Below are positions 22,795-33,295 of a stretch of 64,000 bases of DNA, piece by piece. Below the pieces are notes generated by a model. It was not told the origin of the DNA, searched no databases, and saw only the letters and a program-made list of their open reading frames with translations. The first letter of the stretch is position 1; each line of letters opens with the position of its first letter. Both the position numbers and the translations under genes were made by a program. The stretch spans positions 69,542,501-69,606,500 of the forward strand of contig JAMJFZ010000199.1 of assembly GCA_026225945.1 (NCBI GenBank), written 5' to 3'. The stretch comes from Cricetomys ansorgei (taxonomy: Eukaryota > Chordata > Mammalia > Rodentia > Nesomyidae).

Positions 22795-24424
22795 TTCTAG
22801 CAATTTCTTTAGTATTTGCAAAAGAAAGGAGGGGTGCCTTTAGGGGAGTGTTCTTCAGAGACAGGGCTTCCTAACACTGACAGCACCCTGTAGCTTGGTG
22901 CCACTAGTTTCAGGGGCATGGCATTTCTGTTCTGCCTCCTTCTCAGCCCCATGTGGCAGCAGCCCAGGGTGACAAAGGAAATCCACCTGCAAAGTGAGGG
23001 GGTGGCAGGCAGTTCCCAGGCCTCCCAGCCCCAAGAGCTCTTCTATTTATAACACCAGCCTCACGTCGGCAGTTGCTATTCAACTCAAGGGAAACTGCGA
23101 AATAAAATGCTGTAACAGAATTTATTCTTCCTGGTCCTCTTATGAAATCTCACCTAGAACATGATCTCCGAGTCCAGAGACATATCAGCATCTCCTTGGG
23201 GCTGCCTCACTAAGCCTTGTCACCTGTTTGGCTCCTGAGGCTGGCAAGGATGGGGTATCTTTTGGCTTTGTAGAGATCTTCAGTTGCTTTTTTAGGGAGC
23301 AGAAAGATACTGGATGTTGAGCTCCAAGGCATGGATGGGCTACTCAGTGCTCACTGTGACTTTAGGGGGAAAGATGAGGTGGGCTGGAGTTGGCATTGCT
23401 ATGAAGTTAACCTTTAGGATGAACCAGAGTGAGGCCTGAGGCAGGAGTGTTCACTCCCTGCCTATCTTTTCTTAGGAGCATCTGCCTTCCTGCCCAAGAG
23501 CTGGCTCCTGGCTCCTGGCTCCTGGGCAGCCCAGGCTAGCTTTCCTTTCCTCAGGAGTCTTCTTCAGACCTCTCCATCCTTACCCCATGATACTGGTCAC
23601 ACTCCTGTCCCTTTCCATGTGTTTGATGCTGGGCTCTCCTGGTTGTTCAACAAGTATCTATAGCAGACTGCAGAGGCTGCTCCTGGAGCTCAGACCACAG
23701 CCTGGGGAGGTTAACCCTAGCCATGGTGGACCCAGGCTGAGCAGTCCCTGACATCGCTGTAGGTGGGGAGCATGTGTTGATAACGGAAACACTGAACTTT
23801 CTCTTCTCCGACAGCCCTCTGGGCCCCTGGAGCAGAGCCAGCCTTAAATGCAGATGAAGGAGGCAGCCAGCTACCCACACAGCCTGCGACAGAGCAGTAT
23901 TTTTAGAACAACTTTCCCTCTGTTTCTCTTGGTAGGAGTGAGATGTGTGGACGGCCAGGCTCCTCTCTGCATGCTTCCTTGATGCAGCGCCACCCACTGC
24001 ATACTCCCAGGCACCCAGAATGCCTTGTCCCACTCTACAGGGGTCGCGTGAGTACAGAGGGCTCCTTACTGTCAGCATTCAACTCCGGAGGTTTCTTACT
24101 CCAGAGCCCAATCCTTGAACACAGGGAATTGGAGAGCCCAGCCTCCTGACCATGCAGTATCTAGTGTTCCTATTGTTACAGCCTTACCCTGAAAACAAGA
24201 TAGCCTTCAGTGAAGGAAGACAGGGTTTGCCACTATGTCCAGAGAGATGTAGATTTTCAGGACCCTGGACAGGGCACCAATGGTGGTTCCCCACCCCCCT
24301 CCACCCACCTTATTCCTGACTACAAAGTAGCACCAAAGGAGTCTGAAAAGTGCCTATATCTAGGGCCTACCAGGGGTTTTGGTACATCAGAGTCCTCTGT
24401 CAAGACATGGGATTTTCTATGTTA
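22795..24424. other. Mostly unique DNA, with a MEF2-type box at 23043
   Basis: Unique GC-rich DNA. The AT-richer island at 23040-23115 contains CTATTTATAA (23043-23052), a perfect match to the MEF2 consensus YTA(W)4TAR, next to CpGs at cacgtcggc. A short tandem ctggctcc (about 3.5 copies) lies at 23502-23528. The minus-strand frame of 143 codons (23647-24078) shows no domain. Confidence 0.45.
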
Positions 24425-24605
24425 TTATTTTCATTTTTATTTATTTTCCCGGTAGTACTGGAACATTGAATTTCAGCCCTGGCACCTGACAGGGAAGCAC
24501 CTCTACAGAGATATAAGCCAGGCTCTTTCTTTACATTTTTCCACGACGGCCTTGAACTGGCAACCCCCCTGCGCCATCAGGTGCAGCTCTCCCGTTTTGC
24601 TTTTG
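24425..24605 (-). mobile_element. Degenerate ID/B1-like SINE (probable)
   Basis: On the plus strand, ggtagtactggaacattgaa resembles the complement of the ID-like head. ggccttgaactggcaac, ctgcgccatcaggtgc and related words resemble the complement of a B1-like body. It is strongly decayed, and a T-rich run precedes it at 24421-24450. Confidence 0.45.
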
Positions 24606-26780
24606 TCTGGACAGGCGTTTCTTCTGTGCAGAGCTTTCCCAGGTTAGATCATAATGACGCTGGTGATGGCAACAATAGCCGTGCTGAAATCACTAGTCAG
24701 TGAGGGATGGGGACTCCTGCGGTCCATTATGTCAGACTCCCTGGGGAGTTCAGTGTCTACCACAAACTGACCAAGATTGCCATCACCTTACCTTCCTTGG
24801 TGGTAATGTGGGTTCTGAGGCTGCTCCTAGGAGCTAGACACAGGGGTCCTGTGGTCTGGGGGTGGCTCCTCATGGTTATCCTCTTATCTGTCCCTTTCCC
24901 TTGGAAAACTACTTCTCTGTCTGTGCCCAGGTTGGAGGACTGGAACATTACAGGCTGTTGCCTGGATCTGCCACTCTTTGACCACATAAGGGGTAACTTG
25001 CCCTCGGTGGGAACCCACGTCTTCCCACCAACCTCCTGCTAAGCCCCATGCTCATCCACTCAGCTCTGAGCTTCCTCTCCCTCTCTGGCCTCAGTCCCAA
25101 ATATCCACACAGTCGCTGACCAAGCATCTTGGGCATCCCCAGCGGGGCAGGTTGATGGGGTCCAGCAAGCAACCTGATGCTTCTATCTGCGAGGTGGTTA
25201 TGAAAGCAGGGAAACCAGAGGGGAGGACCAGCAGTGTAAGGAGGGGCTGCTCTCCCCTTGGGGCTGCCTGATCCTTCTGCAGTCAGAATCTCCAGAATGA
25301 TACATCTGTCAAAATTATGACCCAATTAAGCAGCAATAACTGGCATCTATGACCATCATAGACGTAATTGTTGGTGATAGCACTTGGCGATGAGGGCTAA
25401 GTGGTGGAGCAGGGCTGCCTGTGGAGGGAGGAGGGGGTGCATAGTTCTCTATTTCAGACTTTTGAGGGGGGCATACCGGTGAGTCAGATGTCAGCTTCCA
25501 GTGGCACTGGCATCATGGCTTCTGAGTCATGCCTTTTGTTGGTTGGTGGTGCTTGGTTGACTGGGAAGAGTAGGTTGTGAGTAATACCAATCCAAAACGT
25601 CCCTTGACTCTATCTCTTTCTGTTACCAATGAGTCCATAGGAGGTCCCATGGGGTCTCCCTAAGAAGCCAGGCAGTCGTTCATCATTTCATAGATCAGGC
25701 CTGTCCCTGGCTGTGATAACCCAGACCCAGGTTGCAGCACACAGGTCCACATCTGTATTACTTAACCCCTTGTTCCTTCCCCTGTTCTGGGCTTTTGCAC
25801 CTCAACTTCACTGCACCTCTGCCAGGCATGCCTTCTCCAAACCCTCTGACCCACCTGACACTTGCTAGTCCAGGTCAGTGCTCGGTGGTCCAGCTCCCAA
25901 CACGAACCTGAGCTTCCTGTGGCTGAGAGTCTGGCTCTCCTGTACCCTCTGCACTGATCTGGTGCAAGCTGACTGAAGTCTGGGTCTCCCATGCTCTGAC
26001 TACCAGGAAGACATTCTTTCCATTCCCATCCCTCCTGCCTACTCATATGGTCTCCCTGGGACTGTAAAGTAAGGCCACCCTCCCCCAAGTTCCTCCTGGG
26101 ACTCCTCTGAAATTCCAGGTACTTAGAATGAACTGGTCTGGGTCAGGCCCTGATGTCTGCATTTGCTCCTAAGCCTGGTGGAGGAATGAAGACAGCCCAT
26201 ATAGGTTTCTTGCTTCTCGTGGCTTGCTTTAGCATTATCCATCCTTTTGATTACCATCATTCAATAAGGTTTACCCTGCCCAGCCACCAGGCCCGGAGTC
26301 CAGCCCTGGGAGGGCTAGAGTTCTGTAAGCAGAAAGGGTTGAGCGCAGCCATGACCCTCGGGAAATGGGAGGCCACTATTCCCTGTGTCCAGGCTTAAGT
26401 GGACAGAGTCGCCATCCTGCCACATGGAGGCCAGTAGGCTCCAGACCCTGAGGCTGGCAGAACACTCAGCTGGAGTGGATTGGTGTGGGAGACAACCAGT
26501 ATGGCCCAGTACCCTGAGAGCCTCTGGATGGAGGATGGCCATGGAGGTGATGACCCAACCAGGATGGCTTCTCTTTGGCTCTGTCAGCCCTCTAGAGCAG
26601 CCTGTCTCTGCAGCACGGCAGGCAAACACAGGCAGACAGGAAGGATTGTTGGCCCCATGGAAAAGACTCAGCTATCCTAGCTCTCCAAACAGCCTGGATC
26701 CATGGTGATGAGTATGTAAGGCTGTTCCATATACACAGCCACTTGATGGATGTTGCGTGGGTTATTTGCTAACACCTGCT
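24606..26780. other. Single-copy DNA, nothing recognised
   Basis: GC-rich unique sequence. Frames of 108-125 codons overlap on both strands (24707-25325, 25762-26088) without recognisable product. No tandem repeat longer than a few units. Confidence 0.45.
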
Positions 26781-26784
26781 CTCA

Positions 26785-26970
26785 AGTAGCCCAGGCTGGC
26801 CTTGAACTGGCTGTGTATTCAAGGATGACCTCATACCTCTCATCTTCCTACCTCTATCAGCCCAGTGCTAGGGTTACAGGATGTACTACCACCTCTGGTT
26901 TATTGGGAGTTGGGGATCAAACCCAGAGCTTTGCAAATACTAAGCAAGTCCCTCCCACTGCCTTCTTCTT
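26785..26970 (-). mobile_element. ID-B1 composite SINE
   Basis: On the plus strand: tctcaagtagcccaggctgg, ccttgaactggctgtgtatt, agtgctagggttacaggatg, accacctctggttta, gttggggatcaaacccagag, actaagcaagtccc. This is the complement of a B1 body followed by an ID head. Moderately decayed. Confidence 0.78.
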
Positions 26971-28175
26971 GAGCTTCCTTCCAGTCTGTGCAGGCCCCCT
27001 TCTCATTCAGGCACATCCAAGGCTCTCCTACCTCCCTGAAAGGCTTTCCAGCACCAATCCAAACACCAAAGCACCTTTGAGATACTGGTCAGAGCTTGCT
27101 TTTTTCTTTTTGGGATGACAAATACTGCTAGGGGTGTGGTCTTGGGTCCCCCACAGAGCTCTCTTATCCCACTCCAGGCCTATGGCTGCTCTAGGCTGGA
27201 CCTCTTTGACCTGACCTTGCCCTATGACTAGAGAATAGACCAGGGAGAGATGAGCTATGCTGATGCTGACCAGGGGTGGAGGAAAGAGAGAAGATTAATT
27301 GGTTCTCATTAGCCTAGAAGTCAATTTGCAGACATTCAGTAAGAGCCCCTGAAAAGAAAGCTGTTGACAAATTGGAGTAGATTCAAACCAAACAGCAAGG
27401 CTCTTGAGGGACTGAGTAAGGAGTGGAGAGCAGCGAGGGACAAGATGTAGCTCATAGTTGGCTGGATCTCACATAGGTCTCCATTGTGAGCACGGGTCTG
27501 CCTTTGCAGGCTCACCCCACACACCCTGCTGCTCTCACAGATGAACATAGTGAGGCTCCTCCAGCATCAGGGAACTTTGACCAAGTAGGGACAGAACATC
27601 TAGAACCCAGAGTTCACCTGCCTCATCCCCATAGTGACATCCAGGTCACCTCCATCAGCATCCAGGTCTCTCCCTTCTGATTCCCAATCTCCTCATCTAT
27701 CAGCGAGGCACCCTCAGTGCAAGGTTCCATCAAGAGGGGGCTGAAAGGGCTTCTGGGTATTAGCAGAGTCTCCACCTAGTCTGGACTCAGCCACTGCAGC
27801 CCTGGATCCTGGGCGTGTCTCCTGTCTCTACATACCTAGTGCAGTGTGCATAGCTGGTTAACACATGGCAGCAAAGCAGAGGAGGGCAGCTGAGGGGTTC
27901 CACTGAAAAACTTGCTTTGTCCAAAGGCTGGGGAATTAGTGAGGCCTGTCTGAACCCTGAGCTGGGTTTTGAGGAGCAGATAGGAGTTTGCTTGATGAAA
28001 GCACTGGGTGCATGGAACAGCACTGGGCCAGGCACAGGGAGGCAGGTGGATTGTAGAGAGACTTGGTGTGTGAGGGGGTTTAGTTTCAGCATGGCCTTGG
28101 AGTCTCCCTCCCCTACTGTTTAGAGAGGCAGGTGAGTGCCTGGGCATCCTGGTGGCCTGCCAATCCCCAGGGCTT
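26971..28175. other. Single-copy DNA, nothing recognised
   Basis: No repeat identified. An AT-richer block at 27290-27410 looks less decayed than its flanks but has no diagnostic motif. Overlapping minus-strand frames of 101 and 148 codons (27787-28282) have no domain. Confidence 0.42.
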
Positions 28176-28176
28176 C

Positions 28177-28580
28177 CGGCCAGCCCCGCCCAGCAGTGCT
28201 GTCTAGCCTGGTGTGAAAATGAAGATTGATCATGGCGGAAAGGCAGCGGGGCCGTGGAGCCAGCCGGGAGTTGCAGAAACACCAGGCTTCATTATTATTT
28301 TAAGTGTTACTCAGCTGCTTTATTGAATTCTCCAAGTCAGGAAAAATTTCTGGCGAGATAAGAAGTTGACATTTTCAGACGCAGCAGCGAGAACTGTGCG
28401 GGCGGCGAGGACAGCGAGAAGCGCCTGCTTGGCATGAGAATGTCCCAGCCCACTGCCACCACCCACAGCCACACAGGCGCATGTACACGGCATGCTGACT
28501 CAGGGCAAGGGAGCCCAGCCAACCAGTGGGGGAAGGCTGCTCCGAGAAAGCCGCTGGGGCCGTCTCTTCCTTCCGCCTTC
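28177..28580. promoter_or_regulatory. CpG-dense segment (candidate regulatory element or first-exon region)
   Basis: About 20 CpGs in some 400 bp, six of them in the 60 bp from 28381. The block encloses an AT-rich core (28285-28375: attattattttaagtg, tttattgaattctcc, ggaaaaatttctggcg) between GC-rich, CpG-bearing shoulders. No known repeat explains it. CpG islands in rodents are often small and eroded, so an alternative promoter or enhancer is possible. No TATA box, initiator or open frame lets me fix a transcript. Confidence 0.35.
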
Positions 28581-29510
28581 CCCTGCCCTGCCCTCCTCTC
28601 TATCTTCCTCTGTTGAGTACCCACCATGTGCCAGGATGGGGTGCACACTAGTTCAGCACAGGGCTCTTTCCGTTTCCTCTGCGTGGTGGTGAGGACCACA
28701 AGATGTCACTGTGGAGCAGTGTGCGCATGAACCAGGTGGAGGCCTGCTGGAGCCCAGGGGAAGAGAGCTGGGAGTCCTCCAGGGACTCCCTGGATGCCTC
28801 TGAGGCTACCAGCCTGGAGCAGAGCAGGCGCGGACTTTATGTTCACTATCTATTTGCTAAACACAGGATCACAGTATACCTGCTAACGAAATGGTCAGTT
28901 CTTTCTGGAGAATCTGTAGAGGAATTTCTGTTCGGATCTTAAAGGGATTATGCAGTTTTCTGGAGGAAACTATCTCGTTGGTCTTCTCTGAAGGCCATTG
29001 GGGTAAAAGACTTGATGGGAATGGCCCAGTGAATATGGCCAAAGGATGGAGGCAGAAGCAAGAAGTGGAGGTAGAAGATGGAGGTCAGGGCCCCAGCTGT
29101 CTCCTCAGATCCTTGGCTGGACAACCTCAGGCCTGGAACAAAGTGAGTCTGAACTTGAGTCTTCTGTGAAAGAACGAGGATTTTAGACAGAGACAAGATG
29201 GTCGCAGCCCTGTGGTGGGAAGGAATACAGGTCCTTAGGCCATTTCATCTGTGCATGAACTCCAGGCAAGGACTGTCCCAGAATGGGCTGAGTCTAGGTT
29301 GTTGTCTTGGGCCACCTGCCTCTCTGGCCTCCTCTTTCACACAGGAACACTTAGGGGTGCAGACAGGCAGACACACAGATGCTTGCATCTGCATAGACAC
29401 ACCCCTGAGCAAGCCTTCAAGGACTGGCCTCTCTCTGTCCTTCCAGCCTGCATAGGACAGAGCTGTCTGTGCTCTGACCTCTTCTCTGTAAACTCATGGG
29501 CAACAGTTGG
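28581..29510. other. Single-copy DNA with a possible L2/MIR relic
   Basis: The phrase tgttgagtacccaccatgtg at about 28610 resembles the complement of L2/MIR ends (gagcacctactatgtgcc). The rest is unrecognised. The plus-strand frame of 110 codons (29251-29583) has no domain. Confidence 0.42.
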
Positions 29511-29514
29511 GCCT

Positions 29515-29848
29515 GGAATGTTCCTCAAAGGGTCATTAACTAATTTGGTCATAGGCAATGGCATTGGGAGGTGGGACATTTAGGAGGTGGGGCCTAGTAG
29601 AAAGAAGTTAGATGGTTGATGCTCCCTTGAAGGGAATGTGGGGAGCCGACCTCTTCTCTCTGCAGAGAGAGAAGTGAATGGGCCTTCTCTGACACACCCT
29701 GCCACCAAGACACGCTACGCCACCATAGATCCAAAACAACAGACCCTGGTGACCACCAGCTGGAATCTCTGAAACTGTGAGCCGACACTTTTCCTCCTGT
29801 TTGCTCTTTATTTCTGGCATTTTGTCATAGCAACAGAAATACAGGTCT
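29515..29848 (+). mobile_element. MaLR-type solo LTR
   Basis: In sense order: gcattgggaggtgggacatt, taggaggtggggcctag, gaaagaagttag, cccttgaagggaatgtgggg, cgctacgccaccat, ctgaaactgtgagccgac, tttctggcattttgtcatag, caacagaaatac. This is the MLT1/MT-like LTR layout, with the polyadenylation region decayed to ctttattt. End points are approximate. Confidence 0.75.
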
Positions 29849-29849
29849 C

Positions 29850-32214
29850 TCATAATGAGTCCCCAGCCATGCCTTGTGGGAAGCCTTGTAAGTACAGAGT
29901 GCCTCATCAGTTGTTGGTGGCTCAGGGACAGAGGCCTCACCATGAGACCAGGCACAATGGGCAGACTCCTCAGCAATATGGCCTGGGGCCATATTTGCTG
30001 TTGCAGAGGTATATGCCAACCAGTAGGCAGGTTCCTGTCTGTGCAGAGTCCTTCCCACCCCCACCCCCAAGAGGCCTACCAGTTCTAGCCTGTCAGATGT
30101 GGGATAATCCTTGAGGCTGTCAGCCCAACCACATCTCCCTATGAAGGACCGTGTGAATTTCTTTTTATTCAAGAAGAACTGCTAAGCACGTGTGCTCAGC
30201 ACTAATGATAGCCTGGCCCATTGTATTTCCTTCCAATGGTCTCATTTATTTCCTCCATATGTGTCTGGAGCACCCTGTCCTGTGTCTGTGCGTACTGGTC
30301 TCTCAGCAAGGAACATCCTGACCGATAGCTTACAGCACAGGTCTCAGCCTTCTTCCCCCTCCCACACTGTGTGTCACATCTGGATAACCTTAGAACCCAC
30401 CTCCCCTATGTCCTTTGTCCCTACCCTCAGCTCCTATTGGGGCTATTCTGTCCTTATTCCCTTGGTTTAGAGATTATCTGTACTTCAGGACAATCAGAAA
30501 GCCTCCCAGGAGGCTTCTTACATTGCCATTTTGCATGTAACCTCACCTCTTCCCTGCTTGCTGGCTGTGATTCCCTGTCTGCCTCTGCAGTGTGATGAAC
30601 TCTATGAAGTAGGGAACCTGATCACTCAGATTTCTGGCCCTAGGCAGGTGTTCAAGGTGGGGTAAGAGGTTAAGTTCCTTATGAAGGTAGCTCAGCTTCC
30701 CTAGCTGCTGGTCCATGACAGTTCACAGTCGGGAAAGAGGGTAGCTTACTCATGACCTGTCATCAGAGATCTTTTTACGCCTGTGTGATAGACAAAACTA
30801 CCAAGCCTCATGGAAACCACAGAATTCAGGCTGCTCAAGCCCAGAGCTGAGCTCCATACAACACATGCAGTACAGGTCCAGGTAGGCAGAACCCTGTCCT
30901 ATCTTTTGTGGGTCCCCAAGTGAGGCCATGTCCATCCAAGTGCAGGAGGAAGAAGGAGAGGCAATCCAGGAAGCCTGCAAGGAGGGGTCAGATGTAGATG
31001 TTGCCAGTGCACTGGGAGTTGGGAGGCACAACAGTAGCATTAACTGTACCATGGTCCCTTTGTGTCCATCTCAGGAGCCGGGCATGATCTGGAGAGTAAA
31101 GTACATACTGTGTCATCCAGCTCCCAGTTCCTAGTTGCACAGATGAGGCAGACCATCTAAAGGAGAGAGGCAGCAGACTCTCTGGTTTCCAATCAGGGCT
31201 ATTTCCTGGGAAAGACTAAGCAGGCAGCTACAAGCTCCACTTTGCCTAAGCCAGTGGCTCTTAGAGTATGGGAGTCCCAAGACCACTCAGAAGATCCACA
31301 GGGCTTGAATATTCTTCACCAACAGCAAGCAAAGTGACACACAGCAGGGGCTGGACCCAGGAGCAGGTGCGAGAGAGAGGGTGGGCGCCTTGTGGCAGCC
31401 AGCTCATCTGCCCTTCTTTTGTGTTTTGGTTTCAGAAAGTAACAATTAAAAAATAAAGGAGTTTATGTGTTACCATAACGAAGCCATTTTATTCCATTTC
31501 TGTTGCCATCAGTACTGCACCACAAACGTGTTTCCTGAGGGGAGTGTGCTGCTTATTGTGGTGTATACAAATCCATCTCAGAGTCAGGGAGCTGGGGCTC
31601 AAGTTCTGTGGTTGTTTTGGATTGGGTTGCTGTGTCCCCTTTGGTGAGATAGTTCCTTCTGGGGGTGTATGGGTGGATTTTTCATGGTGGGGCTGGAGTT
31701 CGGGGTGGCTCAGAGAAGGGATCCAGCAGGGCTGGCCTGTGGAGAAGCAAGGAGCCACTCCTGTCCAGGTGTGCTGGGCGGGGTTGTAGCCAGTGGTGGA
31801 GAGGGCAGTGCAGAGTATGGAGAGCATGTGCCAACTGTCCTGACCCTCACACAGTCTGGGCCTCCCCTGGCCTGCCCAGCCTAGTCTGCTGGAATCTACT
31901 AGCCCATGCAGATTTGTCTGTTCCTGTGAAAGCTTAAGAATGGATGTGTCTCTGTTCCAGCAGGGTGGAGGACTGAGAATGGGGAGGTTCCCTCTTGCTG
32001 CTGATGGCTCTGGAGATAGTCTCCCCCGGAAATTGATAGCACAGCACGCAGGGACTTTAATATCATGGCTCCATGGGGACGCTGCGGAGTCTGCCGTTGC
32101 TAAGCGGCCCAGCATCTGCAGTGTGGGTGTGGGAGGAACCGACTCACCCGTCCATCTGCCCTTCCTTACGCAGCACACTCACTCATTCACTGACTCATTC
32201 ATCCATCCCTCCCT
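29850..32214. other. Mostly unique DNA; conserved-looking block at 31960-32130
   Basis: No repeat family recognised. The longest frame outside repeats in the window is on the minus strand at 31489-32178 (229 codons). It is proline/serine-rich in parts and has no domain. The sequence at 32005-32115 keeps CpGs (cacgcagg, gacgctgcgg, gccgttgc, agcggcc) and an AT-rich core and looks less decayed than its flanks. Confidence 0.42.
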
Positions 32215-32215
32215 C

Positions 32216-32217
<2 letters not shown>

Positions 32218-32260
<43 letters not shown>

Positions 32261-32261
32261 C

Positions 32262-32306
<45 letters not shown>
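32218..32306. repeat. (CA)n-(GA)n compound microsatellite
   Basis: About 20 CA units (32220-32259), a short bridge (tccacag), then about 19 GA units (32267-32305), uninterrupted. A pure run of this length is expected to vary in length between individuals. Confidence 0.96.
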
Positions 32307-32307
<1 letters not shown>

Positions 32308-32379
32308 CATTCATTCAGCTACCTACCTGTCCCTTTCCTTATACACTTATTCTTGTGCCTACTTACTTAGCTATTTTAT

Positions 32380-32446
32380 CAGCCAACATCTACAAGCATT
32401 TGCTGTGGGCCAGGTCACATACCTGGGGGACAATGATGACGATGAT
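32380..32446 (-). repeat. L2/MIR 3'-end relic (probable)
   Basis: The order ccaacatctacaagcatttg, tgtgggccaggtcacatacc, tgggggacaatgatgacgat follows the complement of the L2 3' end (atttattgagcacc...gtgccaggcac...ctggggatacaatgatga). The final atgatga may have seeded the GAT array that starts downstream. Confidence 0.48.
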
Positions 32447-32494
32447 GCATGTTCTCACCTGCAAGGAGCATGGAAGGCCAGTGAGGAAATGCTG

Positions 32495-33295
32495 CTAGGG
32501 TGCGTGATGATGATAATGGTGAAGGTGTTGGTGATAGATATGGTGGTGGAGCAATGTTGATGATGGTAATGAGGAAGAGGATGGTGTGATGGTTGTGATG
32601 CAATGATGGTGATGGTGGGGATGATGATGGTGGTGTTGTCTCATGACTCTGGTGGAGGAGTGATGATGTTGGTGATGGAATGATGGTGATGATGATGATG
32701 ATGATGATGATGGTGATGATGGTGATGATGATAATGATGATGATGAAGATGATGGTGATGATGATGGTGATGATGATGATGGTGATGATGGTGATGGTGA
32801 TGATGGTGATGGTGATGATGGTAATGATGGTGATGGTGATGATGGTGATGATGGTAATGATGGAGATGATGGTGATGGTGGTGGACCGACACTGATGATG
32901 GATTTGGTATGATGATGGTGATGATGATGGTGATGAGCATGATGGAGTAACAGTGATGGTGGAGTGATGGTGGTGGTGGTGGTGGTAATGCTGTCACATT
33001 CTAGTGACTGTGGTGGTAGAGTGATACTGGTGGTGATGATGATGATGGTAATGAGCATGAAGGAGTTGATGGTGATGATGGGGATGATGATGGTGTGGTA
33101 GTGATGATGGTAATGATGGTGGTGTCGTCTCATGATGATGACTCTGGTGGTGGAGTGGTGACGGTGATGAGCATGATGGGGTTGATGGTGATGGTGATCA
33201 TGGGGATGATGATGGTGTGGTGATGATCATGGTGATGGTGTTGTCACCTATGGTGACTGATAGTGGTGGTGATGGTGGTGGTGATGGAGGAAGGA
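32495..33295. repeat. (GAT/GGT)n trinucleotide array, about 800 bp
   Basis: An irregular array of GAT with interspersed GGT, giving GATGGT, GATGATGGT and similar blocks. The purest part is 32685-32885. Beyond it, variants such as gtggtggagtgatggtgg recur in larger, looser units, for example the phrase gagcatgatgg(a/g)gt around 32934, 33050 and 33166. Open frames result on both strands (Met/Val-rich one way, His/Ser-rich the other). They have no sign of being translated. Confidence 0.93.

Noticed and set aside
31489..32178. 229-codon minus-strand frame, the longest outside repeats
   Set aside because: No domain, no signal peptide, no splice or promoter context. Frames of this length are expected occasionally in GC-rich DNA over 64 kb on six frames.
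32495..33133. 212-codon His/Ser-rich minus-strand frame and a Met/Val-rich plus-strand frame
   Set aside because: Both are translations of the GAT/GGT simple repeat.
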